A model generated the notes under the pieces. The model was given only the letters and a program-made list of their open reading frames with translations. It searched no databases and was not told the origin of the DNA. The position numbers were made by a program, and so were the translations under genes. This document shows, one piece after another, positions 1-7,015 of a stretch of DNA of 10,000 nucleotides (positions are counted from its first letter, which is position 1; each line of letters opens with the position of its first letter). Source of the stretch: Candidatus Hydrogenedens sp. (GTDB lineage Bacteria; Hydrogenedentota; Hydrogenedentia; Hydrogenedentales; Hydrogenedentaceae); NCBI GenBank assembly GCA_020216745.1, contig JAIWNQ010000159.1, positions 1 to 10,000 on the forward strand, read 5' to 3'.

Positions 1-364
1 CTATGGCTCGTGTATCCCATACCCCAGAATAGTGTATTGATAAAGGGATACCCATCTCTTTTGTAACATTTCTCCATACACGCAAAGCATCATTGACAAT
101 ACCCGGCGATGGTGAACCTACCTTTGTCGGATACCCTGTGTAACCCGGATGACCTTTGCAATCATATTGAACGTAGTCCGGTTTAACCTTCTCCAAAAAA
201 GAACGTATCTGTTCCGCATCAACCTCTCTACCCAACTCTTTATCATTGGCATTTGGATGCAAATCAAAATGAATCCCGAAAAAAGCATCCTCATGCCAAT
301 TAGGTGTTTGAGACAATAAAAAACTCGTGGTTAATAGCAGAGAACATAATACCCAGTTACCCAT
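1..364 (-). CDS. Secreted alpha-L-fucosidase-like glycoside hydrolase, N-terminal part (3' end beyond window)
   Basis: This frame opens at ATG 364-362 and stays open for 121 codons to the left edge, so only the N-terminus is visible. Residues 1 to about 18 form a signal peptide with a hydrophobic core (VLCSLLLTTSFLLS), so the product should be exported. The mature start carries FFGIHFDLHPNAND (residues 28-41), then KPDYVQYDCKGHPGYTGYP (61-79) and IHYSGVWDTRAI (110-121). I associate these with the first strands of an (alpha/beta)8 barrel in planctomycete- and Bacteroidetes-type proteins annotated as alpha-L-fucosidase-like glycosidases. The catalytic residues would lie outside the window, so substrate and activity cannot be judged. 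GAAAGGGA at 380-373 is a reasonable ribosome-binding site about 8 bases upstream. The ATG at 371 is in another frame and meets a stop after four codons, which supports the start at 364. The gene is divergent from the one at 657. Confidence 0.72.
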   Translation of the reverse strand, partial: MGNWVLCSLLLTTSFLLSQTPNWHEDAFFGIHFDLHPNANDKELGREVDAEQIRSFLEKVKPDYVQYDCKGHPGYTGYPTKVGSPSPGIVNDALRVWRNVTKEMGIPLSIHYSGVWDTRAI

Positions 365-437
365 AATTCATATCCCTTTCTTAATATAGTTATCTTGAAA
401 TTTACAAAAAAAAATATAAGTCATAAGTTTAAATCGT

Positions 438-443
438 ATTATA
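438..443 (-). promoter_or_regulatory. Possible -10 element for the glycosidase gene
   Basis: Read on the minus strand this is a perfect TATAAT about 75 bases upstream of the ATG at 364. No good -35 hexamer sits 16 to 18 bases further upstream (only T-rich sequence such as TTTATT), and the region is AT-rich enough for such a hexamer to occur by chance. Confidence 0.25.
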
Positions 444-599
444 AATAAGGAAAAAGTGAAAATAAAAAACTGGCAAATAACACAAAGAAAATTCAACCAC
501 ATTGGATTCGTGCCAAATTATTTAATACCCAGTTAAAAATTTAGATGATAATTAAATGTGAGACCTCTGAACAAGAGGAGTAAGTTTATTTTTATATGG

Positions 600-608
600 T
601 GATATAAT
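600..608 (+). promoter_or_regulatory. Extended -10 promoter candidate for the PqaA-like gene
   Basis: TGATATAAT at 600-608 matches the extended -10 consensus TGnTATAAT exactly. The -35 position holds no TTGACA-like hexamer, which is common for extended -10 promoters. It would start transcription near 615 and leave a leader of about 40 bases before the ATG at 657, consistent with the GAAGGA ribosome-binding site at 643-648. The sigma-factor preference of this organism is unknown, so this rests on the general sigma-70 pattern. Confidence 0.45.
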
Positions 609-656
609 ATATTGAAAGTATTATTTAATAAACTTAATTTTTGAAGGATATAAGGT

Positions 657-3383
657 ATGCGTTGTCCATGTTACTTAGTATCTATTAGTCTTCTATCTAT
701 TTTCCTTAATGTTTGCTATGCGGGTCCTTTAGAAGATTACGTGAATATGCCAGACTCGTCATACACTTATTCAATAACAGCACAGGAAAGTTCTATTACT
801 CATACATATTATGTGGTTGACCTTACTTCTCAAACATGGCGAAGTTCTTCAGAAGTGAATAGAACTTTATGGAAACACTGGCTAACAATTATTGTCCCTG
901 CCACCATAACAAAAACAAAGGGATTATTAATAATATCTGGGGGAAACAACGGCTCCTCCGCTACTAACCTTAGGGATTATGCTCAGTATGTTGCTCTTAT
1001 TACTGGTGCTCCAGTGGCACTACTGGAACAGGTGCCAAATCAACCACTTCGTTTCAAAGATGAAAGTTTCTCCCGCACCGAAGATGAGATTATTGCATAT
1101 ACCTTCGACAAATACCTGCAAACCTACGATGCTGGTAATCCTGATCCCTACTGGCCAGTGCTCTTACCTATGGTCAAAAGTGCTGTGAGAGCAATGGATA
1201 CGATTCAGGAAATAGTTTTGGACAATCACAGTAAAAACATTACAGGCTTTGTAGTCAGTGGCGCTTCTAAGCGGGGTTGGACTACATGGCTTACCTCCGC
1301 AGTAGATTCGAGGGTTATCTCCGCAGTTCCAATGGTGATAGATGTACTCAGGATGGATGTTCAAATGGAGCACCACTATAAATGTTATGGTTTCTTTTCG
1401 GAAACTCTTGAACCTTACAACGAACTACATATATTCGAGCGAATGAATACCCCCGGTGGCTCTGCACTGCGAGCTATCGTTGACCCTATATCTTACCTTG
1501 AGCAATATACAATGCCTAAGTTTATCATTAACTCCAGCGGAGACGAATTTTTCCTGCCCGATTCATCTCGATTCTACTACCATCTACTTCCCGGTGAAAA
1601 AAGAATCAGATATGTGCCCAATACAGGACATAGTTTAGGTGATAACATAGATTTACAAACTGTATACCCATTAATCGTTTACTTTAACTCAGTTGCAGGT
1701 ACAGGTTCCAGGCCATCATATTCTTGGGAGTTCTTGCCTGACGGCAATATCCAGGTGAAGGTAGTAACGACTCCAACATCTGTTACGCTATGGCAAGCGG
1801 AAAATCCAACTGCAAGAGACTTTAGATATTATGATGGTGCAGGTCCGCAATGGACATCCTCTACACTCAGTGAGACTACCCCAGGCTCAAAAACATACAT
1901 TACCCAGATTACTCCACCCACATCCGGCTGGAAAGCATACTTTGTTGAATTGAACTTCAGTAATGGTTCATATATTTTCACAACGGATGTTGGTGTAATG
2001 CCGTATATGAGACCCTACGATGACCTCGACGAAGATGGAATTATGGACCCGGATGACATCGATGATGACTGCGATTGGATTCTGGATGAAGAAGACCCAT
2101 ATCCATGGGATAGCGATAACGATGGTATACCCAACTATTTGGACGAGGTAGACGACAGAGATCCATCGGAAATTCCGGATGATTGCTTAAATATCCCTGA
2201 GGATGTCATGGTCCCGTCGGTAATTGGAATGGATTTAGTTGAAGCAAACACTGCAATAATAGAAGCAAGATTGACAGTTGGAACTATTAACTACACTTGT
2301 GATGATCTGGTTCCCAGTGGACATGTGATTAGTCAAGAACCTGAAGCGGGGACAACAATTCGTGAAGGTAGCCCTGTAAATCTGTTCGTATCAGAAGGTC
2401 CCTGCCCGACGGAAGGCGAAGGTGTAGTAGAGGGAGAAGGAATGATAGAAGGCACTCCGGAGGGAGAGGGTATATCCGAAGGCGAAGGTGTTGTAGAAGG
2501 GACTCCTGAAGGGGAAGGGATTATAGAGGGCGAGGGTATTATAGAAGGGACTACTGAGGGTGAAGGTATTGTAGAAGGAACCCCCGAAGGCGAAGGTGTT
2601 GTAGAAGGGACTCCTGAAGGGGAAGGGATTATAGAGGGCGAAGGCGTTATAGAAGGGACTCCTGAGGGTGAAGGTATTGTAGAAGGAACCCCCGAGGGCG
2701 AAGGTATTGTTGAAGGGACTCCTGAAGGTGAAGGTACCGTAGAAGGAATTCCGGAAGGCGAAGGTATTCCCGAAGGTGAGGGTATTATAGAAGGAACCCC
2801 CGAAGGCGAAGGCATTATAGAAGGGACTCCTGAAGGTGAAGGTACCGTAGAAGGAATTCCGGAAGGCGAAGGTATTCCCGAAGGTGAGGGGATTATAGAA
2901 GGAACTGTTGAAGGTGAAGGCATTACCGAAGGTGAAGGCGTTGTAGAAGGCTCATCAGAAGGGATGCAAGAAGGAATCGTAGAAGGCGAAGGTACAACCG
3001 AAGGAATTCCAGAAGGAACTCCTGAAGGGATTCCAGAAGGAGTAATTGAAGGTGAAATTCCGCCTTCACCACATAGTGCAGACCAAAATGCTGATTGGAA
3101 AATAAACCTATCAGAACTTCTTAGGGTGATACAGCTTTTCAATTTCGGTGGGTATCATTGTGCTTTACCTGGAGAAGAATCGGAGGATGGATATATCCCT
3201 GGGTTTGATGGAGATAAAAATTGTACTCAACATGCATCTGATTATAATCCACGAGATTGGAAAATTGATTTAAGCGAGTTACTCCGTGTAATCCAGTTCT
3301 TTAATATAGGTGGGTATTACCCATGTCCAGATAACCCAGAGAGTGAAGATGGTTATTGTCCCGGTTCTGGAGCCTCTGCATAA
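657..3383 (+). CDS. PhoPQ-activated pathogenicity-related (PqaA/AprA-type) protein with TSP3-like, PASTA, Glu-Gly stalk and dockerin-like C-terminal extension
   Basis: A 908-residue exported protein. Residues 1-22 are a signal peptide ending CYA. Residues 24 to about 448 match the PhoPQ-activated pathogenicity-related family (Salmonella PqaA, Dictyostelium AprA): PLEDYVNMPDSSYTY, LDLTSQ-like VDLTSQTWRSS, LWKHWLTIIVP, RTEDEIIAYTFDKYL, GASKRGWTTWLT (202-213), GDEFFLPDSS (295-304) and PNTGHSLG (321-328). The alpha/beta-hydrolase triad would be S204, D296 and H325, all present; the family's substrate is not known to me. The rest is an unusual tail: an Asp-rich thrombospondin-type-3-like calcium-binding segment (about 455-505), one PASTA domain (about 517-584), a Glu-Gly stalk (about 585-800) and a duplicated EF-hand/dockerin-like module (808-908). 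GAAGGA at 643-648, eight bases before the ATG, and the signal peptide support this start. The triad and tail suggest an enzyme displayed outside the cell. Family assignment is confident; function and the role of the tail are inference. Confidence 0.9.
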   Translation: MRCPCYLVSISLLSIFLNVCYAGPLEDYVNMPDSSYTYSITAQESSITHTYYVVDLTSQTWRSSSEVNRTLWKHWLTIIVPATITKTKGLLIISGGNNGSSATNLRDYAQYVALITGAPVALLEQVPNQPLRFKDESFSRTEDEIIAYTFDKYLQTYDAGNPDPYWPVLLPMVKSAVRAMDTIQEIVLDNHSKNITGFVVSGASKRGWTTWLTSAVDSRVISAVPMVIDVLRMDVQMEHHYKCYGFFSETLEPYNELHIFERMNTPGGSALRAIVDPISYLEQYTMPKFIINSSGDEFFLPDSSRFYYHLLPGEKRIRYVPNTGHSLGDNIDLQTVYPLIVYFNSVAGTGSRPSYSWEFLPDGNIQVKVVTTPTSVTLWQAENPTARDFRYYDGAGPQWTSSTLSETTPGSKTYITQITPPTSGWKAYFVELNFSNGSYIFTTDVGVMPYMRPYDDLDEDGIMDPDDIDDDCDWILDEEDPYPWDSDNDGIPNYLDEVDDRDPSEIPDDCLNIPEDVMVPSVIGMDLVEANTAIIEARLTVGTINYTCDDLVPSGHVISQEPEAGTTIREGSPVNLFVSEGPCPTEGEGVVEGEGMIEGTPEGEGISEGEGVVEGTPEGEGIIEGEGIIEGTTEGEGIVEGTPEGEGVVEGTPEGEGIIEGEGVIEGTPEGEGIVEGTPEGEGIVEGTPEGEGTVEGIPEGEGIPEGEGIIEGTPEGEGIIEGTPEGEGTVEGIPEGEGIPEGEGIIEGTVEGEGITEGEGVVEGSSEGMQEGIVEGEGTTEGIPEGTPEGIPEGVIEGEIPPSPHSADQNADWKINLSELLRVIQLFNFGGYHCALPGEESEDGYIPGFDGDKNCTQHASDYNPRDWKIDLSELLRVIQFFNIGGYYPCPDNPESEDGYCPGSGASA
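2019..2171 (+). other. Asp-rich thrombospondin type 3-like calcium-binding segment of the PqaA-like protein
   Basis: Codons 455-505 encode alternating Asp-rich turns such as DLDEDGIMDPDDIDDD and DSDNDGIPNYLDEVDD. This D-x-D-x-D-G-I pattern is typical of thrombospondin type 3 calcium-binding repeats, which form rigid Ca-loaded linkers in secreted proteins. It lies directly between the hydrolase-like region and the PASTA domain, so a spacer role is likely. No catalytic function is implied. Confidence 0.7.
2205..2408 (+). other. Single PASTA domain of the PqaA-like protein, with a cysteine pair
   Basis: Codons 517-584 begin with VPSVIGMDLVEAN and pass through GHVISQEPEAGTTIREGSPV to end at VSEGPCP, the beta-alpha-beta pattern of a PASTA domain. 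Cysteines C548 and C583 sit at the same places as in the nine PASTA domains of the minus-strand gene at 7437-9263, and the domain is likewise followed directly by a TEG stalk. The same module therefore serves two otherwise unrelated proteins. Confidence 0.85.
2409..3056 (+). repeat. Glu-Gly stalk coding repeat with a 108-bp higher-order unit
   Basis: About 215 codons consist almost only of Glu, Gly, Ile, Val, Thr and Pro in units such as EGEGIVEGTP. Within it, four consecutive blocks of exactly 108 bases (36 codons) can be aligned: 2478-2585, 2586-2693, 2694-2801 and 2802-2909. Blocks 1 and 2 are nearly identical, and blocks 3 and 4 are nearly identical; for example 2712-2797 and 2820-2905 differ at one base of 86. 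This points to expansion by duplication. The flanks (2409-2477 and 2910-3056) are the same chemistry but less regular. The product should be an extended, highly acidic linker. Confidence 0.92.
3078..3380 (+). repeat. Duplicated EF-hand/dockerin-like C-terminal module
   Basis: The last 101 codons hold two copies of a module of about 48 residues. Copy 1 (about 3078-3227) has DQNADWKINLSELLRVIQ, then FNFGGYHC and ESEDGYIPG. Copy 2 (about 3237-3380) has DWKIDLSELLRVIQ, then FNIGGYYPC and ESEDGYCPG. In copy 1, DQNADWKINLSE fits a 12-residue EF-hand loop (D1, N3, D5, N9, E12) followed by the helix SELLRVIQ, which resembles a dockerin half. Copy 2 has an extra residue and no Asp at loop position 1. 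I recall similar tails at the ends of many secreted proteins in Hydrogenedentes-like genomes, so a shared attachment or sorting role is plausible but unproven. Confidence 0.8.
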
Positions 3384-3408
3384 TTAAAGACCATACAACA
3401 ATAGTAAA

Positions 3409-3434
3409 GTAGAAAACTAATACCACGTTTCTAC
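3409..3434 (+). terminator. Weak hairpin downstream of the PqaA-like gene
   Basis: GTAGAAA (3409-3415) and TTTCTAC (3428-3434) form a perfect 7-bp stem with a 12-base loop, 25 bases after the stop codon. The stem is AT-rich and no T-run follows it, so it does not look like a standard intrinsic terminator. It may help 3' end formation or be chance. Confidence 0.2.
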
Positions 3435-3533
3435 AAATATTACAAAAAACTATAGTTAGTTGAAGCACCATAATTATCTTGGAAACATGTTTTTGGCAAA
3501 TTTATGATATATAGCAAAACGGATGTATATTAA

Positions 3534-3563
3534 TTGTATTTTACTTATTGATTATCCTATAAA
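3534..3563 (+). promoter_or_regulatory. Candidate sigma-70 type promoter for the 3624 gene
   Basis: TTGTAT (3534-3539) and TATAAA (3558-3563) are 18 bases apart, a normal spacing, and would give a leader of about 55 bases before the ATG at 3624. The -10 lies inside a small dyad, CCTAT-AA-ATAGG (3556-3567), which could be an operator or chance. The rest of the 240-base gap 3384-3623 contains nothing else I can identify. Confidence 0.35.
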
Positions 3564-3623
3564 TAGGGTAGGAATTTCTGGTCTTTCAACTTGCAAATTT
3601 AGTGATTAATAAGGAGCAGAAAT

Positions 3624-6269
3624 ATGAAGAAGGTACAGAATTGTTTTTTAGCATGCCTAATTATTATTTATCCTTTTATTCCATCTTATACATCTTCTTT
3701 GTGTGAAACTAATATTTTTGTTTCTGCTTGGAAAATGGATACTCCTATTATTATTCATTCTCATGATACGGATGTGAGCACATATTCTCTGGAAATACCT
3801 CCTTTTGAGATTAAGAAAGATATGATTCTGGTTATGAAATTTAAAGCACGTTTGCATACGGACACACCAGCAGGCTGGAATGAATATTTGGGAATTGAGG
3901 TGAACGGACAAGAGCTGGACAAACGAACGTCTTTTTCGGAGCAGGCAAGTGGGTATAATCGTCTTATTAACCGTGGAAGTCCATTAAAAACAACCCTTGG
4001 CGAAAAAGCATGGTGGAGTATAAGAAATGATGTTCCCGTACTTTTGGTATATTTTGGAGATGGAAATACATTAGATGAGCGAATATTGAATTATCAAGAA
4101 GAGGGATACTGGTATCTATTAAATATTTCGGATGTTGCTCATTATATTGAAGTAGGTGCAGACGAGAGAATTGAAAAGGCAGAAAAGAATCAAATCAATT
4201 TTATCAATACGTATATTAACAAAAATGTCCCAGATAAAAATATAGATATGGTCATTGAAAACCTTGAGATAGGATATCTGCCAAAAGAATTCGTAGAAAA
4301 ATATTCAAAACCAGAGATGATGGCATATACGAACATAAATACTAAAGAAAGTATTTCTGTAAAAAATTATACTGTTAATATAGGACAAGATGGTGAAACA
4401 GAAATTAAAACAGCAGAGGGAAAGTATAAACTTGTCAGTACTTATTCATATCCATCCGAGAAAATAGGTTTCAGTTATTTTGATTCTACACATGAGAATC
4501 CTCCCGATTGGAAAATAGATATTCATAAAATCACTGATAACTCGGTATCCATCGAAGCCTCAGGGAAAGACTATTTAATAATGCGTAAAATCGAAGTACA
4601 AAATGAAAAAATAAGTATTAAAGAAACTATCACAAACAAGAATGATGAACCTATTGGAATTATTATCGCACATCAAATTATCTTAGAAGATATGCCTGTT
4701 CGATATCGGATTGCAGGTATTGAAGATACGGAGAGATTAGCAGGAGTAGCAGAAAATCCAACTATCTTTATGGCTTATAGAAATACCTCTTTAGGCTTTC
4801 TGGCAGAAGATAATTTACTACGTGCACAAGGTGAGATAACAAAGAAGAGTAATATGTTCCAATATTCCACAAAACATTTTGGTTTGGATAAGGGCAAAAG
4901 TTATACCTTCCAATTTTCATTGTATCCCTCACAGGGAGGTGATTACTTTACCTTTATTAACCAGGTACGGAATGAATGGCATGTTAATTATACTATTGAG
5001 GGACCTTTTGCTTTTTCGGACCAGATTATTCCAGGTCGAAAAATTAAAATATATACAGTCGGACCTTGGTTAGATTATTACAGTTTAAATCCTGAGACAG
5101 GCAAGGTATATACACGAGAAGATTATAAGAAACAAATCAAATCTATTATCGAGAGAATCAAGCAATCTCAACCTGATGCTTTAATATTAGGTCTTACAGA
5201 AACTAATTTATATACCATTGATAAACGAGATATCAAAGGTGGAGAAATACTTCCCGGAGGTTCTAACCCTCGCTCCGGAAAATATGGCTACATACTTGAT
5301 AAAAAACAAAGTGAAGTCCTAAAAACAGGTATTAATGGCTGGGTAGATTCTATCTTACAAACAGAGGATGGCAGAGTTATTGTAGATACCTATTATCCAG
5401 ATAGCCCAAACACATTAAATCTCATGTTATATCTGGAAAAAGAAAATTACCGCTACAAGTTCTTTAAGAATCAGATAGATTTTCTGATGGATGAGGTCGG
5501 CTTAGATGGTGTTTATATTGACCAATTTACCCTAAACTGGGGACCCATTGGAAGGGCTGATAGACATACTTATGAAAAATGGGATGGCTATACAGTTGAT
5601 ATTGATGAAGTAACGGGAAAAATTACGAGAAAGTATACCGATTGTGGGGTCATCGGAGCAGAAGCAAGAAAAGATATTCTTAACTATATTGTGTCCAAAG
5701 GAGGTATATCAGTAATTAACAGTTTTCCAAGTGCAAATGAAGAACAAAATATCCCAAATGTATTTCGATTTGCTGAATTTGAAAATGACCCTGTAAATCC
5801 ACTGACCTACATGGACAAAAAACCACCGTTAACTGTTTACTGTGCCAAAGGACACCTATCAACTCCTATTATCTTGGGTATTCGACCACAACGATTTGAT
5901 GAGGAAGGGAAGAAAAAGTGTGCAGAAATTATTATGAAATCGGTAATCACTGCATTAAGAAACGGTTTACTATACTACTATTATAGCGATATTATTCCAT
6001 CTGAAGGTGAAGGCTCTGGTGAATATGGACCCATAAATCACATGTTCCCATTCACGCCTGTTGAAATTAACGAAGGCTACATAATTGGGAAAGAACGAAT
6101 CATCACTACTGTCTCAAAAACCTTCAATTGGCATAAAGAACCTGTTATTTGCCTTTTTGACTTAAAAGGAAAACAAATCGCTCATCATATTAAAGTTACA
6201 AAGAAAGAAACGTTTTATCTTATTGAAATCGTCCTTAACGACTGGAACCAAATCGCTATAGTAGAATAA
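3624..6269 (+). CDS. Large secreted glycoside hydrolase-like protein, uncharacterised family
   Basis: An 881-residue protein with an N-terminal signal peptide (basic MKK, then FLACLIIIYPFIP, cleavage likely near residues 24-28). AAGGAG at 3611-3616, seven bases before the ATG, is a near-ideal ribosome-binding site and fixes the start. Residues about 30-180 look like a beta-sandwich (NEYLGIEVNGQEL, YWYLLNISDVAHYIEVG). Residues about 240-460 are another beta-rich region resembling the N-terminal sandwich of many glycosidases. From about 475 to 790 the pattern is that of a TIM barrel: KIKIYTVGPWLDYY, PDALILGLTETNLY, then VGLDGVYIDQF (626-636), where D633 sits at a strand end like a glycosidase nucleophile, and FRFAEFEND (714-722), where E718 could be the acid/base. 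HMFPFTPVEINEGYIIGKER (806-825) opens a final beta domain. I do not recognise a named family, so the catalytic assignment is inference from fold-like pattern. It follows the PqaA-like gene on the same strand after 240 bases with its own promoter candidate. Confidence 0.75.
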   Translation: MKKVQNCFLACLIIIYPFIPSYTSSLCETNIFVSAWKMDTPIIIHSHDTDVSTYSLEIPPFEIKKDMILVMKFKARLHTDTPAGWNEYLGIEVNGQELDKRTSFSEQASGYNRLINRGSPLKTTLGEKAWWSIRNDVPVLLVYFGDGNTLDERILNYQEEGYWYLLNISDVAHYIEVGADERIEKAEKNQINFINTYINKNVPDKNIDMVIENLEIGYLPKEFVEKYSKPEMMAYTNINTKESISVKNYTVNIGQDGETEIKTAEGKYKLVSTYSYPSEKIGFSYFDSTHENPPDWKIDIHKITDNSVSIEASGKDYLIMRKIEVQNEKISIKETITNKNDEPIGIIIAHQIILEDMPVRYRIAGIEDTERLAGVAENPTIFMAYRNTSLGFLAEDNLLRAQGEITKKSNMFQYSTKHFGLDKGKSYTFQFSLYPSQGGDYFTFINQVRNEWHVNYTIEGPFAFSDQIIPGRKIKIYTVGPWLDYYSLNPETGKVYTREDYKKQIKSIIERIKQSQPDALILGLTETNLYTIDKRDIKGGEILPGGSNPRSGKYGYILDKKQSEVLKTGINGWVDSILQTEDGRVIVDTYYPDSPNTLNLMLYLEKENYRYKFFKNQIDFLMDEVGLDGVYIDQFTLNWGPIGRADRHTYEKWDGYTVDIDEVTGKITRKYTDCGVIGAEARKDILNYIVSKGGISVINSFPSANEEQNIPNVFRFAEFENDPVNPLTYMDKKPPLTVYCAKGHLSTPIILGIRPQRFDEEGKKKCAEIIMKSVITALRNGLLYYYYSDIIPSEGEGSGEYGPINHMFPFTPVEINEGYIIGKERIITTVSKTFNWHKEPVICLFDLKGKQIAHHIKVTKKETFYLIEIVLNDWNQIAIVE

Positions 6270-6427
6270 TATGTTCTTAAAACTACTCTTTTCATTTTGA
6301 CTTTGTCGAAAGACTTTACTACCTCCTAAACGTCCCTTATTGCATCTATACGTATCTCATATAACGCTGTTTAGTTACATAAAATTATACAAACATGCAT
6401 CTTTTAACCGTGTAAAAACGATACTAT

Positions 6428-6456
6428 CAACTTTTATATAATGAAATAATAAGTTG
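6428..6456 (+). promoter_or_regulatory. Dyad around a TATAAT upstream of the small membrane protein gene
   Basis: CAACTT (6428-6433) and AAGTTG (6451-6456) are a perfect inverted repeat 17 bases apart that encloses TATAAT at 6437-6442. This is the layout of a -10 element inside an operator, and it lies about 85 bases before the GTG at 6525. No clear -35 hexamer is present. The remaining part of the 255-base gap 6270-6524 shows no gene, and I found no strong terminator after the gene ending at 6269. Confidence 0.22.
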
Positions 6457-6512
6457 GTTTTATTGTACAACCTAATAAATTATATGATTAAAAGATAAAA
6501 GTATGAATTGGC

Positions 6513-6517
6513 AAGGA
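6513..6517 (+). promoter_or_regulatory. Ribosome-binding site that selects a GTG start
   Basis: AAGGA lies seven bases before the GTG at 6525. The ATG at 6503 is upstream of this site, in another frame, and reaches TAA after nine codons, so it cannot start the gene. The site therefore supports initiation at GTG 6525. Confidence 0.65.
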
Positions 6518-6524
6518 ATTAAAA

Positions 6525-6908
6525 GTGGATAAGGTGATTTATTGGATACCACGAATATTATCTGTTTTTTTTATTTTATTTCTGGCAATGTTTTCACTGG
6601 ACATTTTTGAAATGAATCTTGATTTTTGGGACACATTATTAGGTTTGTTTATGCATAATATCCCTTCGATTATCTTATCAATCATTTTAGTAATTTCATG
6701 GAAGTATGAGATTGTTGGCGGTATCGCATATATCCTTGCTGGACTGCTCTACATAGCATTACTTGTAAAAGCATCTATAACCTCTGGTTTCCAAATTTAT
6801 TACCTTATATGGATAGTGATGATTTCTGGTCCTGCTTTTGTTGTTGGTTTCTTTTTTATTCTCTGCTGGTTTTCTAAAAAAGGTCAACTAAAAAGTATAA
6901 AAAAATGA
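6525..6908 (+). CDS. Small four-helix integral membrane protein (DUF7670-like)
   Basis: A 127-residue hydrophobic protein starting at GTG. Four membrane segments are visible at about residues 8-25, 43-59, 62-82 and 92-116, followed by a Lys-rich cytoplasmic-type tail (SKKGQLKSIKK). There is no cleavable signal peptide. The stretch FWDTLLGLFMHNIPSIILSI followed by ISWKYEIVGGIAYIL resembles a widespread family of small bacterial membrane proteins of unknown function that I recall with the pattern FWETLLALLMHLIPT...AWKWEWIGG (I believe DUF7670). No catalytic or transport motif can be seen. The gene stands alone between a 255-base gap upstream and a convergent gene downstream. Coding status is supported by the AAGGA site and coherent topology; function is unknown. 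Confidence 0.75.
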   Translation: MDKVIYWIPRILSVFFILFLAMFSLDIFEMNLDFWDTLLGLFMHNIPSIILSIILVISWKYEIVGGIAYILAGLLYIALLVKASITSGFQIYYLIWIVMISGPAFVVGFFFILCWFSKKGQLKSIKK

Positions 6909-7015
6909 ATATATACTTTCCAAAAACTTTTAAAAATGATTAACCATCCTCACCACTTTCAAAATATACACTAAGATTTTTAAGTAAACTTTTTAAAAAC
7001 GATAAACACAATTCG

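Larger units (their letters stand above)
365..656. other. Divergent intergenic region
   Basis: This 292-base AT-rich gap separates two divergently transcribed secreted-protein genes and must hold the 5' control regions of both. It contains a TATAAT on each strand (603-608 plus, 443-438 minus) and a short perfect inverted repeat, CCTCT/AGAGG, at 564-568 and 574-578 with a five-base loop. I found no credible small gene in it: ATG codons are followed quickly by stops and lack convincing ribosome-binding sites. No riboswitch or other structured RNA was recognised. Confidence 0.6.

Noticed and set aside
347..535. A 13-base direct repeat TAATACCCAGTTA at 347-359 and 523-535, one copy in the start of the glycosidase gene and one in the intergenic region.
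   Set aside because: One exact 13-base match is expected by chance in 10 kb of AT-rich sequence, there is no accompanying integrase or target-site structure, and one copy encodes part of a signal peptide.
2409..3056. CRISPR-like array because of regular short repeats.
   Set aside because: The repeats are in frame, have no unique spacers, encode a uniform Glu-Gly stalk inside a large gene, and no cas gene is near.
2333..3142. A 269-codon open frame on the minus strand, rich in Pro and Ser (PSPSGVPS pattern).
   Set aside because: It is the reverse reading of the Glu-Gly stalk. GAA/GAG and GGN codons in a strict period exclude stops on the opposite strand and give Pro/Ser by necessity. It has no upstream ribosome-binding site of note, and the plus frame has clear flanking domains.
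6503..6532. ATG at 6503 as start of the small membrane protein.
   Set aside because: It is in a different frame and reaches TAA after nine codons; the AAGGA at 6513-6517 points to GTG 6525.
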